Both the position numbers and the translations under genes were made by a program. Of a stretch of 64,000 nucleotides of DNA, positions 36,648 through 46,923 are shown in pieces. This DNA is from Asterias amurensis (Eukaryota > Echinodermata > Asteroidea > Forcipulatida > Asteriidae). Under the pieces are notes generated by a model. The model was given only the letters and a program-made list of their open reading frames with translations. It was not told the DNA's origin and made no database searches. The stretch is taken from NCBI RefSeq assembly GCF_032118995.1, contig NC_092656.1:12886261-12950260 (forward strand), in the 5' to 3' direction. Numbering within the stretch: position 1 is the first letter of the stretch; the number at the start of each line of letters is the position of its first letter.

Positions 36648-37541
36648 ATGGCGATCACTACAACTGGACTTCCGCTCGTCTTGTGTTTCATCATGATGGC
36701 ATTCTTACGGGTTGATTGCTGTCGCACTGGTATCAACAGAGCGACAGACGAAGCCGCCCATACAGCCGAAGTAGCAAGGCGTGAGGCGCAACATCTTGGA
36801 CATGTCCTTCGAGAATCTGTCGAAATGATGCGCAGTGATATGGAGACTGCTCTTCATGACATTGACCAACAAGTGGGTGATGTGGGACGCTACGTCACAC
36901 AGGAGCTCGGCCCTACTATTGAAAACGCCGCGTATAAGTTCAATGAAAATAGTCAAGATGTCATCTTTAGGATTGAGTCCTCTCTCGATATTCTCGACAG
37001 CGCCATCGACAAGACTGCTTCTAAGGCATCCATGCTTGTCGATCTTTTGATAGTGTTAGTGTTATTGGTCATTGGTGCTTTCTGTAGGAAAATTTGTATT
37101 GGGGACAGATTCCTGAGAATAGTCTTCTGGCTTTCTGAGATGGCATCCTTATCTACCGCAGTAGCAATGGCCGTGCCTGTTATATTTCGCATAGTCACCG
37201 GACACGAACCCGCCAACTATCAAAAGTTAAACACTGTCGTTTTCATCTCGCTTGTTCGCGTTATTGTGCATGTTTCACTACCATTACTCCCCGTGTTGTA
37301 CATGTTCTGCAAAGAATGGGTTAGTGTGGTTAACATCATTCGGTCGCTATTTCTGATGGTGTCTGTGTGGCTTGTTGGATCCGCCCTGACCAGTGGTAAT
37401 ATCATCACCATATCACTCCTTGGCTGTTCGGTTGTTTTACTTTTGGCATTGCAGCTTCAGGTCCACGACCCTGCAGCTTGTCTACATGCTTGGGTTCTTT
37501 CTCGAATGGTTCAACTGTCATCCTATAACCCGAGAGAATGA
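36648..37541 (+). CDS. Unrecognised multi-pass membrane protein with signal peptide, 297 aa
   Basis: I do not recognise this family. One coding exon. The acceptor TTTTTGCAG at 36635-36643 lies 4 bases before ATG, so a 5' non-coding exon is expected. Seen: a signal peptide (about 1-25, ending VDCC); a hydrophilic helical region (26-125) with few glycines and an AIDK motif at 119-122; then about five hydrophobic spans (about 128-146, 156-181, 196-219, 228-247, 251-270) and a short hydrophilic end. The motif FRIVTGHEP (180-188) recurs as LRIFSGHQP in related sequence at 41.5 kb, and span 1 recurs at 40.8 and 48.2 kb. This is the only copy in the window without a visible lesion. An ATTAAA at 37789 could serve polyadenylation. 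Function unknown; a cell-surface or organelle membrane location is inferred. Confidence 0.75.
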   Translation: MAITTTGLPLVLCFIMMAFLRVDCCRTGINRATDEAAHTAEVARREAQHLGHVLRESVEMMRSDMETALHDIDQQVGDVGRYVTQELGPTIENAAYKFNENSQDVIFRIESSLDILDSAIDKTASKASMLVDLLIVLVLLVIGAFCRKICIGDRFLRIVFWLSEMASLSTAVAMAVPVIFRIVTGHEPANYQKLNTVVFISLVRVIVHVSLPLLPVLYMFCKEWVSVVNIIRSLFLMVSVWLVGSALTSGNIITISLLGCSVVLLLALQLQVHDPAACLHAWVLSRMVQLSSYNPRE

Positions 37542-38052
37542 CAGAGGAAAATGAGATGAGAGAAAACAAGAAGAGAGGTGGGAGACCGATAGTGGGGATG
37601 GGGTATAGAACTTTATCATGCCGCACGCCGCCTCCATCTTCGTCATGTTCCTCGTATTGAATAACAATAATGAATGCTTATAAATCATTTTGCAAATAAG
37701 AACCAGACAACTTTGTTCTACCAGCCTCGGTTTGGTAACATTGATATCAATAGGATAAATTCAAGATGGCTGCACCATGATAAAGGTCTATTAAAGCAAC
37801 ATTATACAGCAATACAACAACTAATTGTTTGCTGCACTACTTTTGCGTGTTTTTTTCCCACTAACCCCGAAGCCTGTTGCACGTGTTTTAATTGTGTATA
37901 GAATTTAAAAATTCAATAATGCTTAGTTGAGTGCACGTTGAGTCTATTCATGTTATTATAGAAGTATGCACGTAGTAGTTAAGGAAAATAGTTATCAGGT
38001 ACAACTGTTTAAAGCCAATCGGCTGGATAAAATACGTTTTCGCTCTCTCTCT
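37542..38052. other. 3' flank of the 36.6 kb gene
   Basis: Probably contains the 3' UTR. ATTAAA at about 37789 is a possible polyadenylation signal. Nothing else is supported. A CT repeat at 38043-38055 precedes the retrotransposon fragment. Confidence 0.4.
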
Positions 38053-38445
38053 CTAGTCGACCGGGGTCGGAATCATGCTAAGTTTTGCCCATCCCTGTCG
38101 ATCTCTCATTAAGTTGGGAAGATCAGCTGGAAACACCCCGATGTCCCTGGCAACTACATCTGTATAACTGAGCCTTTGTCTTCCCCTGTTTCTCCTTCCA
38201 TGTTTCGGTGACCAGGTGATTAGCTGAGAGACAGGTTCTTTGGTGCTTCTGTATGAATGCCCTGCTAGTCTCAGACGATGATTTTGTATTTTGATGGATA
38301 GTTTTCGTTCTTTACCATACAGTTCTGTATTTGTCATGTGTTGACTCCAGTGCACGTTAAAGCATTTCCGCAGAAGTGTTGTGTAGCACCCATCCAGTTT
38401 CTCTTCAAGTTCCCGGGTGACTGTCCATGTATCCGAGCCATACAA
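38053..38445 (-). pseudogene. RTE-like non-LTR retrotransposon fragment (RT C-terminus)
   Basis: The 130-residue minus-strand frame begins MYGSDTWTVTRELEEKLDGC. It continues with LRKCFNVHWSQHMTNTELYG, RRLRLAGH-like NHRLRLAGHSYR and RRNRGRQRLSYTDVVARDIG. This order (YGSETW...LDGCYT..L..W.DH.TN.ELYG....I..RRLRLAGH...RG.P) is the C-terminal end of RTE/BovB-type reverse transcriptases as I know them. The RT catalytic core and the endonuclease are absent, so it is a dead fragment, although this frame is open. Confidence 0.82.
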
Positions 38446-38515
38446 TATAATTGATTCTACAGTTGATTTGAAGATGGTTAGTTTGGTCTTTTTGTTGTGT
38501 TTGGATACGTTTTAT

Positions 38516-38848
38516 AAATTGTCAAAGACAAGTCTTATCACTTGCGGTGTATTGTAAGATATGCTTAAAAATAACAAACCTGTGAAAGTTTGAACTCAGT
38601 TGGGTTCGTCGAAGTTGCGAGAGAATAGTGTTAAAGAAACAAAAAACTACCTTGTCGCACAAATTCAGATGCTTGAATTCGAGACCTCAGCTGAGGTCTC
38701 GAATTCAATTCAAATATGTTAGTGAGAAATTACTTCTCCGCCAAAAGCTACGTTACTTCAGAGAGAGAGCCGTGTCTCACAATGTTTTATACGTTTGCAT
38801 CGAAAGCTTCAGCTGAAGTTTTTTATTATTTGAGCGACAAATTACCGT
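38516..38848 (-). repeat. Family A element (copy A10), ends eroded
   Basis: Reverse copy from TTGTCAAAGACAAGTCTTATC to about 38848. The central hairpin at 38674-38705 has a shortened loop and arms GAATTCGAGACCTC/GAGGTCTCGAATTC. The outer terminal repeats are missing. Confidence 0.7.
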
Positions 38849-39262
38849 TTCAATTATAAGAGGATCCACATCACAACGTTCTGTCCACAAACTAAGTTAC
38901 AAATCCAGCCGACTTTTCTTATCCTAAAACATTATTACAACATGCAACAGCCGTCGGCACTATGTGGCACATTCACGACACGCAACAGCTGTGAGTTCGT
39001 ACATTATTTCACATTGTGGGACTTTTTTTTCGATTCGCATGCCATTTTATGATATTTTATGAGGACTAGGTTAGATTAATAATAATAACTTAGTTCTGTC
39101 CCGACGGTCCTCAGCTTCGCTCTCGTGGCTTATTCCGTTGGTAAAACTACTTTTTTTTCTTGGGTGACTGGTATTTCGCTGTTTATGTTCACATGAGAAA
39201 TTTTAAGCCTTTTTGGTGTATCTTTTCGGGAACTCTTCCACGGGTGGCTAGCTTTGCTTGAA

Positions 39263-39287
39263 TTTTCCAGAACGTGACTGACTATAC
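39263..39287 (+). other. Predicted 5' non-coding exon region of the 40.4 kb membrane-protein gene
   Basis: TTTTCCAGAACGTGACT at 39263-39279 matches 33857-33873, followed by donor GTAAGT at 39288. Upstream similarity (TGTTTATGTTCAC; CCTTTTTGGTGTATC) suggests the promoter was duplicated with the gene. The exon start is not known. Confidence 0.45.
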
Positions 39288-39749
39288 GTAAGTATTATTG
39301 ATTTAATGTTGTTTTCGTACTTTTTAAGTGTTAATAAACACAAATTATGTTTTAACTTTTACACAAAATGTTATTTGGAATGGGAAACTTATTGTATGAG
39401 GTTCGTTGATAACGACAAGGAGGTAAAAATGATAACGGTGGATGCTTTCGGATAGGCTTACCGAAACACATCCATTCATAAAAGTTCAATAATTATGTGA
39501 TCCCGAAGAGAAAAAAAAAACACTTAAAAAGTATATCACTAAATCGACCATGATTGGTGCTAATTTGTACCCTTTACGAAGAGTCCACATTTACGGAAAG
39601 TAATTAAAATGTGAATACAACTGGATATAAATTATAAAAACCACATTGACCATGATTGGTGCCGATTGGCACCATATCAGGAAGAGTCGTATATTCTCAT
39701 TATTTATAGGCATACACAATATTTAGAAGAATGAAAAAAAAGGTATATC

Positions 39750-39929
39750 TTAAAGGCAGTGAACACTAGCGTAAAACCTTACCTTTGTTTTATCTTTCAT
39801 AGTTATCTCGCAACTTCGACGACAAATAGAGTTCAAATTCACAGGTTTGTTAGTATGTGCATACGTTGAGGTACACTGAGTGACAAGGCTGGTCTTTGAC
39901 AATATTACCAATAGTGTCAAGTGTCTTAA
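39750..39929 (+). repeat. Family A element with internal deletion (copy A11a)
   Basis: TTAAAGGCAGTGAACACTAG joins directly to the right-hand part (TTTCATAGTTATCTCGCAAC) and ends GTGTCAAGTGTCTTAA. It lacks the middle, including the hairpin. Confidence 0.7.
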
Positions 39930-40229
39930 GAGGCAGTGGACACTATTGGTAATTACTCAAAAGAATTATTATTATAAAACCTTTCTCGGTGACGAGTAAT
40001 GGGGAGAGGTTGATGGTATAAAACGGCTCCCTCTGAAGTGGCATAGTTTTCGAGAAAGAAACAATTTTCCACAAATTTGATTTCGAGACCTCAGATTTAG
40101 AACGAGGTCTCGATATCAACCATCTAAACGCACATTACTTCGTTTGACAAGGGTGTTTTTTTCTTTCACTATTATCTCACTAGTTCCACGACCGATTGAG
40201 CTCATTTTTTTACAGGTTTGTTATTAGAT
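39926..40229 (+). repeat. Family A element, 3'-truncated (copy A11b)
   Basis: Shares the TTAA junction with A11a and begins AGGCAGTGGACACTATTGG. The hairpin is at about 40079-40115. It stops near GTTTGTTATTAG, about 150 bp before the next coding ATG, inside that gene's predicted 5' intron. Confidence 0.72.
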
Positions 40230-40377
40230 ACATGGGTGCAACTAGACACATAGTAGAACATGAAACATGTAAGCTAATAACAACCAGTAATTGTTAGGCC
40301 TTTCCTCACGATGATTGTCATTGTAGTTAAGGTCAATAATAATTGATACTCGTCGTTGTTTTTCGCAGTAAACAAAA

Positions 40378-41106
40378 ATGGGGAGTAGTGTGGCGATGGT
40401 GACGTATGGACTGCTGCTTACCTTATGTTTCATCACTATGGCTTTACCAGTTTGTGGGGCCACATTCAAAGTAGACTGCGGTAATGAAATCGCCAATAAT
40501 GAACCGCTTGGTATACTGGACAGACTTTGGGAAACCCTCCAACACTATGCAACCGTGGTCCCAGAACTCGTAGAAACCGCCGTCGAAACCTTCCAGACAA
40601 GCAGACACGTGATAGATTTGAGCCCAAACGTCCTAAACGCAATAAAGGAGCAACGAGACAGCAACAACGAGGTTCTCAATAATATGGTTCGACCATCCCT
40701 CGATAAATTGAACATCGCCATCGATAAGTCATCCTCAGTTACCGATAGAATGGGCAACGTCATCGATAAGCTATCCGTAGTTATTGATGTGTTTATTGTC
40801 TTAATGTTCCTGCTCCTCGGGGCTTTGTCATCGATACTTCAGAAATATTCTTCTCGGTTCGTAAAACCTTTCTTGTGGCTCATCGAAATTGTCTCTTATA
40901 TCACGGCAGCGTTACTGGTTATGGCCGGCATTGGCAGAGCCACCGGACACAAACTCCCCTACGATTATTTGGTATACGTCGCCACATTCATGCTTCTTGC
41001 ATCTGTACTTAAAGGAACACGTTGCCTTGGATCGGACGAGTTGGTCAAAACAAAAGCGTTTGTAACCGTTTTTTATAAAATGCATATGGTTGGAAAGATG
41101 TTTTAA
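40378..41106 (+). CDS. Membrane-protein family copy 2, interrupted by a family F element
   Basis: Paralogue of the 36.6 kb gene: acceptor TTTTTCGCAG at 40359-40368, then TAAACAAAAATGG; signal peptide 1-27 (LLLTLCFITMALPVCG); helical ectodomain; AIDK motif at 114-117; spans at about 133-152, 164-184 and 195-211; and ATGHKLPYDY where copy 1 has VTGHEPANYQ. From residue 213 the frame is inside a family F transposon (41009-41398), so the last 30 residues (from GTRCLGSDEL) are transposon-derived and the later spans are lost. The frame before the insertion is open. The protein may be a truncated but expressed form, or the gene may be dead. AATAAA at 42037 could end the transcript. Function unknown. 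Confidence 0.65.
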   Translation: MGSSVAMVTYGLLLTLCFITMALPVCGATFKVDCGNEIANNEPLGILDRLWETLQHYATVVPELVETAVETFQTSRHVIDLSPNVLNAIKEQRDSNNEVLNNMVRPSLDKLNIAIDKSSSVTDRMGNVIDKLSVVIDVFIVLMFLLLGALSSILQKYSSRFVKPFLWLIEIVSYITAALLVMAGIGRATGHKLPYDYLVYVATFMLLASVLKGTRCLGSDELVKTKAFVTVFYKMHMVGKMF

Positions 41107-41398
41107 AAGTAGAATACAATGATCCACACAAGTTTGCCTCGAAATTGCGTGGTTTTTCTTCTACTGTGCGAACTAACATGGTCGGCCATTTATGGGAGTC
41201 AAAATTTTGACCCCCATAAATGGCCGACGTGTTAGTCGACGAGGTAAAAGGAAAACCACGCAATTTCGAGGCATGTTTGTGTGGATCATTGTATTCTACT
41301 TTTACAACATCTTTCTACCCATATGCATTTTATAAAAAACGGTTACAAACGCTTTTCAAAGACCAACTCGACCGATCCAAGGCAACGTGTTCCTTTAA
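41009..41398. mobile_element. Family F palindromic element, copy 2, inside a gene
   Basis: Ends AGGAACACGTTGCCTTGGAT and ATCCAAGGCAACGTGTTCCT, flanked by TTAA on both sides. The centre is TATGGGAGTCAAAATTTTGAC. It is a near-copy of 36225-36613. Insertion here cut membrane-protein copy 2 after its third span. Confidence 0.85.
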
Positions 41399-41403
41399 TG
41401 TTT

Positions 41404-41720
41404 TGTACACAGAGCGTGACTCCCTGTGGTTGATGTATTGCTGGTTACTACAAAAATTATTTTCTTTGGGGCTATCCAAACCTGTCTTGTTGCTTATTGT
41501 AAAGTTCTCCATGGTGGTCATCACTATTGTACTTCGTATATTCAGCGGGCACCAGCCATCCCCATTTCACATGGATAACATATTCACAGGCTCGTGTATA
41601 ATTGTTATAGTCAATGAAATGTACACCAAACGTGAATCCCTGTGGTTGATGTTTGACCGTTTTCGATATTTTGTTGGTACATGCCTACACAGAGCTCATG
41701 CGTATAAGGCTCCCCCATGA
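41404..41720 (+). pseudogene. Membrane-protein family fragment downstream of the insertion
   Basis: Frame VLYTERDSLWLMYCWLLQK (about 41404-41455) resembles VLYMFCKEWVSVVNIIRS of copy 1. It is followed by a second partial repeat unit containing LRIFSGHQPSPFHMDNIF and ending NEMYTKRESLWLMFDRF. YTERDSLWLM and YTKRESLWLM mark an internal duplication. This is the remainder of copy 2 plus a fragment of another copy. It lacks its own signal peptide. A long reading frame starting in the transposon (41220) joins it by chance. Confidence 0.6.
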
Positions 41721-42036
41721 GCATTATAAAATAGAATTAAGCCATTTTTGAGCCTCCGTAACGCTAAACGTTTTCGAAATGGCCACGATGTCAACATCTT
41801 TGGTCTTCAGACAGCAATAACTTCAGTTACCTTTGTATCTTATTTTGAAACAGTAAAGACAATTGCCTAGATGCCTACTTTGCCCCAGTTAGTATTAGCA
41901 ACTCGTCCGGTTTCAATGTTTAAATGTAGACATTATTGCCTTCGAACCATGGACGCTTCGGGCTGAGGCAGTGATGAAAAACGTGTCACATTAGCAGGGT
42001 ACTACGCATTCACTTTCAGTTTGGTTTCAAAGATTC

Positions 42037-42042
42037 AATAAA
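42037..42042 (+). terminator. Candidate polyadenylation signal AATAAA
   Basis: AATAAA about 320 bp after the family fragment, followed by a T/G-containing stretch. It is the nearest canonical signal after copy 2 of the membrane-protein family. Confidence 0.35.
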
Positions 42043-42099
42043 GTCTTCGAGTCTTGTGACGTCACGCATTCATAAACGAGCCACAGATTACGAGCTCAT

Positions 42100-42492
42100 A
42101 AGGCAGTGGACACTATTGGTAATTACTCAAAATAATTATTACCATAAAACCTTACTTGGTAACCAGTAATGGGGAGAGCTTGGTAGTATAAACAATAATT
42201 GTGAGAAACGGCTCTCTCTGAAGTGACGTAGTTTTCAAGAAAGAAGTAATTTTCCACGAATTGTATTTCGAGACCTCAGATTTAGAATTTTGAGGTATTG
42301 AAATCAAGCATCTGGCCTGGCAACACACAACTTCATGTGACAAGGGTGTTTTTTCTTTCATTATTATCTCGCAAATTCAATGACCAATCGAGCTCAAATT
42401 TTCACAGGTTTGTTATTTATGCATATTATGTTGAGATACATCAGGTGAGAAGACTGGTCTTTGACAATTACCAATAGTGTCCACTGCCTTTA
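42100..42492 (+). repeat. Family A element (copy A12)
   Basis: A full copy: AAGGCAGTGGACACTATTGG to CCACTGCCTTTATG. Central palindrome at about 42266-42303, slightly decayed. Confidence 0.82.
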
Positions 42493-44292
42493 TGTGCTCA
42501 GCAAAGTGTGATGTCACTATGTACAAATAGATGGGCAGCCCATTCTAAGGTGACCTTTCGCTTTGTGAAATCCAGTTCTGGACTTCATTCAGCCACATTG
42601 CTCAAATGGAATAAAACATTAGCTTTAATAATGTGGAGATACATAATACACTGTCTTTTTTTTAAATTATGTTTCGCTACGGAGAAAGGAAGAACACGCT
42701 AAACAAAAATAATTTTTTTAAGTTGATAACTTTTAAGTGGAATTTGTGAAATAACATTTCATAAAATGTTCCATTATGGCTTTGTGTTGCATGTCGCCTG
42801 CAATGATACAATATACAAGGTCATCGGTCTTGTTTAAACAGTTGTTCTGTCCCTGATGACGTCAACTGTTTCCCAAAATCCATTGTTTACATTATGTTAA
42901 TTGTATTGATCTAACATATTATTGTATTTATTATAAAATATTGGCTTTCTATTTTTATTTAATTGTTGAATTCTTCTAGGCTAAAAAGATATACAATCGC
43001 TTCACATGTGCTTTCATTTGAGAATGCACAAATAAAATCGACTGTATGTTATTTTAATGAATGACTGTTTTTATACAAAGATTTTCTAAATGATCGTTAG
43101 TTGATAAACGCGTACAGGGGCGTAATATTAAAACTAACGAATCTACACACAAGAGGTTAGTAATCACTCACCCTCTCATTACACTTTTGTAACAGTTCAA
43201 AACCATCTTCAATTGCGTGACGTCACTCTCTAAATGCAAAAGAATGAAAAGGCACTCTTTGAAGAGTTTAGATTTACATTTTAGATTGAAGTGTGCATCT
43301 TTTTGAGTGATCCTCCACTCCTCTTCCACTTCCACTTCCACTCCTGTCCTGGAGTGAAACCCCTCTAAAAGAGTGAAATAACCACCCCTCATTTTAAAGC
43401 GCAGTATGAGGGACAACTCGAATAGTAATTAAAGAGTGGTGTTTTTACTATTTTACATTCTTATTATACAATGTAATGTTGCTGTTTTTGCTTACTCTTT
43501 TTAGTTTAATATTTATAATAATGTATAAAACAAATATATATACTGTACAGCGTTTTGAAATTTTTCATGTGAGACGCTATATTAAAAATAAACTATTTAT
43601 TATTATTATTATTATTATTAGAGAGAAAAAAATAGGTAGATTAGAGTCCCATTTCATTATTACTAAATTAAGTGTTTCAACGTTTTAGTTCCTTTGAATC
43701 AACGGCTATTTCATGCAGTGAACAATCTAGTAACAACAAAGTATTAAGAATTGATTTATTAATGAATGATAGTGCAGAAAAGGTAGGGTCATCGTTTGGG
43801 TTTCGTTAATGTTAATGGTTCTAGCTTATAGACAGCGATATTAAAATTGAAAATGTGTTTGTAGTTGCTGGATGGGCACCTCTAAAAAAAAAACAGTGTT
43901 TGACGGAGAGGATTTTCCAGGGTATAAGAAATAAATAAATAAAAAATACTTCTCTGGATATATACAATAAAGTCAGAAGTAAAAGTTTCAGCTGAGTAGG
44001 CCTACAGGTGTCCCTTTGTTAATTTTTGTTTTTGTTCCGTTCATATCACGGTACGTTGAACCTCGAGTCCATTCGTTTAGCGAGGTCACAGCGGGTACTT
44101 ATTCCATATTCTTTTTTGCCACAGCATTCGCAAACGGAATCTGAGAACAAACGATTCTTGCACAAAATGTTTCAGAGTTTCAAATAATGTTGGGGGATTT
44201 CTAATCAATGGGCATTTCAGACGAAATAATTTCACGGACACGCTTATAACACCATTATCATCTGTCTTCAGTCCAGTTATAAATAACAAGCT
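42493..44292. other. Gene-free stretch
   Basis: AT-rich. Contains (ATT)8 at about 43596-43620 and a CT/AG-asymmetric block at 43310-43345 (CACTTCCACTTCCACTCC). No ORF shows a known domain, a signal peptide plus domain, or similarity to its neighbours. Confidence 0.5.
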
Positions 44293-44673
44293 TTAAAGGG
44301 AAGGTACACGTTTGGTTATTACTCAAAACAAATATTAACTTAAAAACTGACTTGGTAACGAGCATTGGAGAGCTGTTGATAATATTAAACATTGTGGGAA
44401 ACTCCCCCCCTTTTGAAGTAACGAAGTTTTTGAGAAAGAGGCGATTTCTCTCTAAAATAATAAAAGACTTTTAGCTAGAAGTATTTTATTCCTATCTGAA
44501 AGCACACACATTTGTCCAACAATGGTGTTTTTTCTCTCATAGTTTCTCCCAAATTCCATGACCAATTTAGCTCAAATTTTCACAAGCCTGTTATTTTATG
44601 CTTATGTTGGGATACACCAAGTGAGAAGACTGGTCTTTGACAATTACCAAACCTTACCTGTACCTTACCCTAA
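44293..44673 (+). repeat. Family C element (copy C3)
   Basis: TTAAAGGGAAGGTACACGTT to the inverse end CTGTACCTTACCCTAAG. The body matches the 8.6 kb copy (AAAAGACTTTTAGCTAGAAG). Confidence 0.75.
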
Positions 44674-44920
44674 GAAAGAAGTTTTTGGGGTCGTATGAGG
44701 AAGATTCTTTACATTTTTATATCCTAATGTTTTTCTGTAATTTAAAAAATAGTACATTACACATTGTATTTTCTTAAGCTCTGTAATTTTAAACGCAATT
44801 CAGCATCTGGCTGCCAAGTTTGGATGTTTTTAAATAAACCAATACTAATAATAATACATTTAAATAAAACAGTTTCACAGCCAAATGACGTGGGCTTTTT
44901 GAAAACGAACTCAATGGATA

Positions 44921-45256
44921 ACGGCACTGCTTTAAGTTGTTCAACGCGACACAGTCTTATTTTTACGTGATTGTTGTGTTGCTTATGAGCCGCGAAGTTT
45001 TGATACTAGACCAATCGCGATGCATTGCGTCGGTAAAAGTAAATGTTTACCCGGTGATATTGGCCCGAGGACTTTAGCCCCGAGCTCTTCAGGAATAAAT
45101 TCTCCTCTTCGCTCGTCACTGATATCAAGTGTGCAGACCTCTGTGAGGTGGAGTAATTTTGACAGAATGTCTCCGTTCCCAGAAAGCCCTCCTTCATGTT
45201 AGGGATGGACAGATAGCAGCTGATGTTCTAAAGATGGTGGGCAACAATGGCAACCC
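44921..45256 (-). pseudogene. C-type lectin pseudogene fragment
   Basis: Closely matches the intact lectin at 52.1-52.5 kb (TTCTCCTCTTCGCTCGTCAC; AGTGTGCAGACCTCTGTGAG). The best frame reads ETFCQNYSTSQRSAHLISVT then SEEENLFLKS before the frame is lost. Upstream, the signal-peptide end and first Cys region are frameshifted. Downstream only scattered matches to the DCVAL region survive (AAGTTGTTCAACGCGACACA). It is a diverged, truncated duplicate with no full reading frame. Confidence 0.82.
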
Positions 45257-45594
45257 AGATAACAACACTATGTTGGCCAGAATGTAGGACTAAAAACGAA
45301 ACGTTTACGATGGGCCAAAATGTTGATCACCATTTTATTGACCCAAAAGTGTTTCAGTTTATCTTGCTCATTGGCATTACGATGGGCCAACAAAAAAGCA
45401 GGCCCGTCATGCGGCCACGCGTATAACCTATGTAGTATATAGTGCGAAAGTGTAAGGCCGCCAGGGCTAGGGCTACAGCTAGATTTCCGCGTCATCATGC
45501 GCTAAGGCGAACGTCTTAGCAACACCCTTATTAACAGCCGTGTAGCCTGAGCTCAGCCGCCGATTCGGATACGGCCTTGTGTTTGTGTGATCTG
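45257..45594. other. Gene-free stretch
   Basis: Contains two GATGGGCCAA-centred short repeats (about 45310 and 45382). The short ORF at 45268-45498 (-) has no recognisable feature. Confidence 0.4.
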
Positions 45595-45835
45595 GGCCCA
45601 AGTTCATAGAGCTGCTAAGCACAAAAATTTGCTTAGCATGAACTTTCTCCCTTGATAAAAACTGGGTAACCAACCAAATTTCCACGTGATTTTCAGGATA
45701 AGCAAACAACAGCTGAATACCAGTAGCAAGCAATATGTAACAAATGGAAATTTGGTTGGTAATCCTGTTTTCATCAAGGAAGAAATTCATGTTAAGCAGA
45801 TTTTTGTGCTTAGCAGCTCTATGAAATTGGGCCCA
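45595..45835. repeat. Family D palindromic element
   Basis: About 240 bp with ends GGGCCCAAGTTCATAGAGCT and AGCTCTATGAAATTGGGCCC. The arms carry GCTAAGCACAAAAATTTGCT and complement, and CCAACCAAATTTCC and complement. A clean foldback element without coding sequence; relatives at 27.6 and 29.1 kb. Confidence 0.85.
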
Positions 45836-46147
45836 GACCCTCCCACAACTGGGGGATTACCCGTTTTATGTAGCGTGCACTCTCATCAACAACATGTTGA
45901 CATCCGCCCTCTGTTGGTATTATTTAGTGAGGTATTATTGCACAACTGCTTCCGGGTCTTTGTAGCACACTCGAGTAAAACAATCAAGGTTTGTCTTAAA
46001 AATGTAGCTCGCCTCCTTATGTGACTTCCTTTTTACGACTACCTGTGACTCTATGAAAATACCATCAATAGTTATGCAGGTGTGTATATACACATTGTTT
46101 ACATGGACTGTGCTTAACTGGCCACCTGATTCGTTTGCTATTTTTGT

Positions 46148-46512
46148 AGGCATGGCCACTATTGGCAATTATTCAACATAATTTTAGCATAAAAACTTGC
46201 TTAGTTAACGAGCAATGGAGAGCTGCTGATAGTATAACACATTGTTAGAAACGGCTTTCTCTGAAGTAACGTAGTTTCCAGAATTAGAATCCACGAATTT
46301 GATTTCGAGACCTCAGATTTAGAATTTGAGGTCTCGAAATCAAGCATCTGAAAGCACACAACTTCGTGTGACACTGTTTTTTTTCTTCCACTATGATCTC
46401 GCAACATCGACGACCAGTTAGTTTCAAACTTCCACAAGTTTTTTTGTATGCATATGTTGAGATACACTACGTAAAAAGACTGGTCTTTGACAATAACCAA
46501 AAAGTGTCCCGT
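46148..46512 (+). repeat. Family A element (copy A13)
   Basis: Diverged left end GGCATGGCCACTATTGG. The central palindrome at 46301-46341 is intact, with GATTTCGAGACCTC/GAGGTCTCGAAATC arms. The right end runs into a GTGTCCCGT repeat (about 46504-46530). Confidence 0.72.
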
Positions 46513-46923
46513 GTCCCGTGTCCCGTGTCTATATTTTCAAAGATTCATTATCCTTAAAAAACGTCTACAGTAATAGAAATATCTTAAGAAATGTCCATGC
46601 CACTTATAGATGGAGTGTTTGGCAGTTGATCAAAACTAAAAGCCACGGAAGATCTTTTTATCTTCATTCTTGTCTGACACACCAAGTGAACGTAAGGGAT
46701 TGCATACAGTTGCCCAAGTCTGTTATCTTATATATTATTTATTATGAGAACTGACTATAATGTATGGTGATTGCTAACACAGGCAACGGTTATGCATAAC
46801 GCTCTGGGTACATCAAATGCATCCGTCATAGAGCCTTTTGTACTCCATAGAGAGTAAAATTAACAAAAAGGCATATAAGCTTCACGAAGTCAAATTAATT
46901 TGTCTGAAGAGGAAATGTGACTG

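Noticed and set aside
41220..41720. A single 166-residue protein starting in the transposon
   Set aside because: The first 60 residues are the right arm of the family F palindrome; only the later part has gene-family similarity.
43168..43416. 82-residue minus-strand ORF
   Set aside because: It covers a CT-rich asymmetric block; no domain, signal peptide or neighbouring homology.
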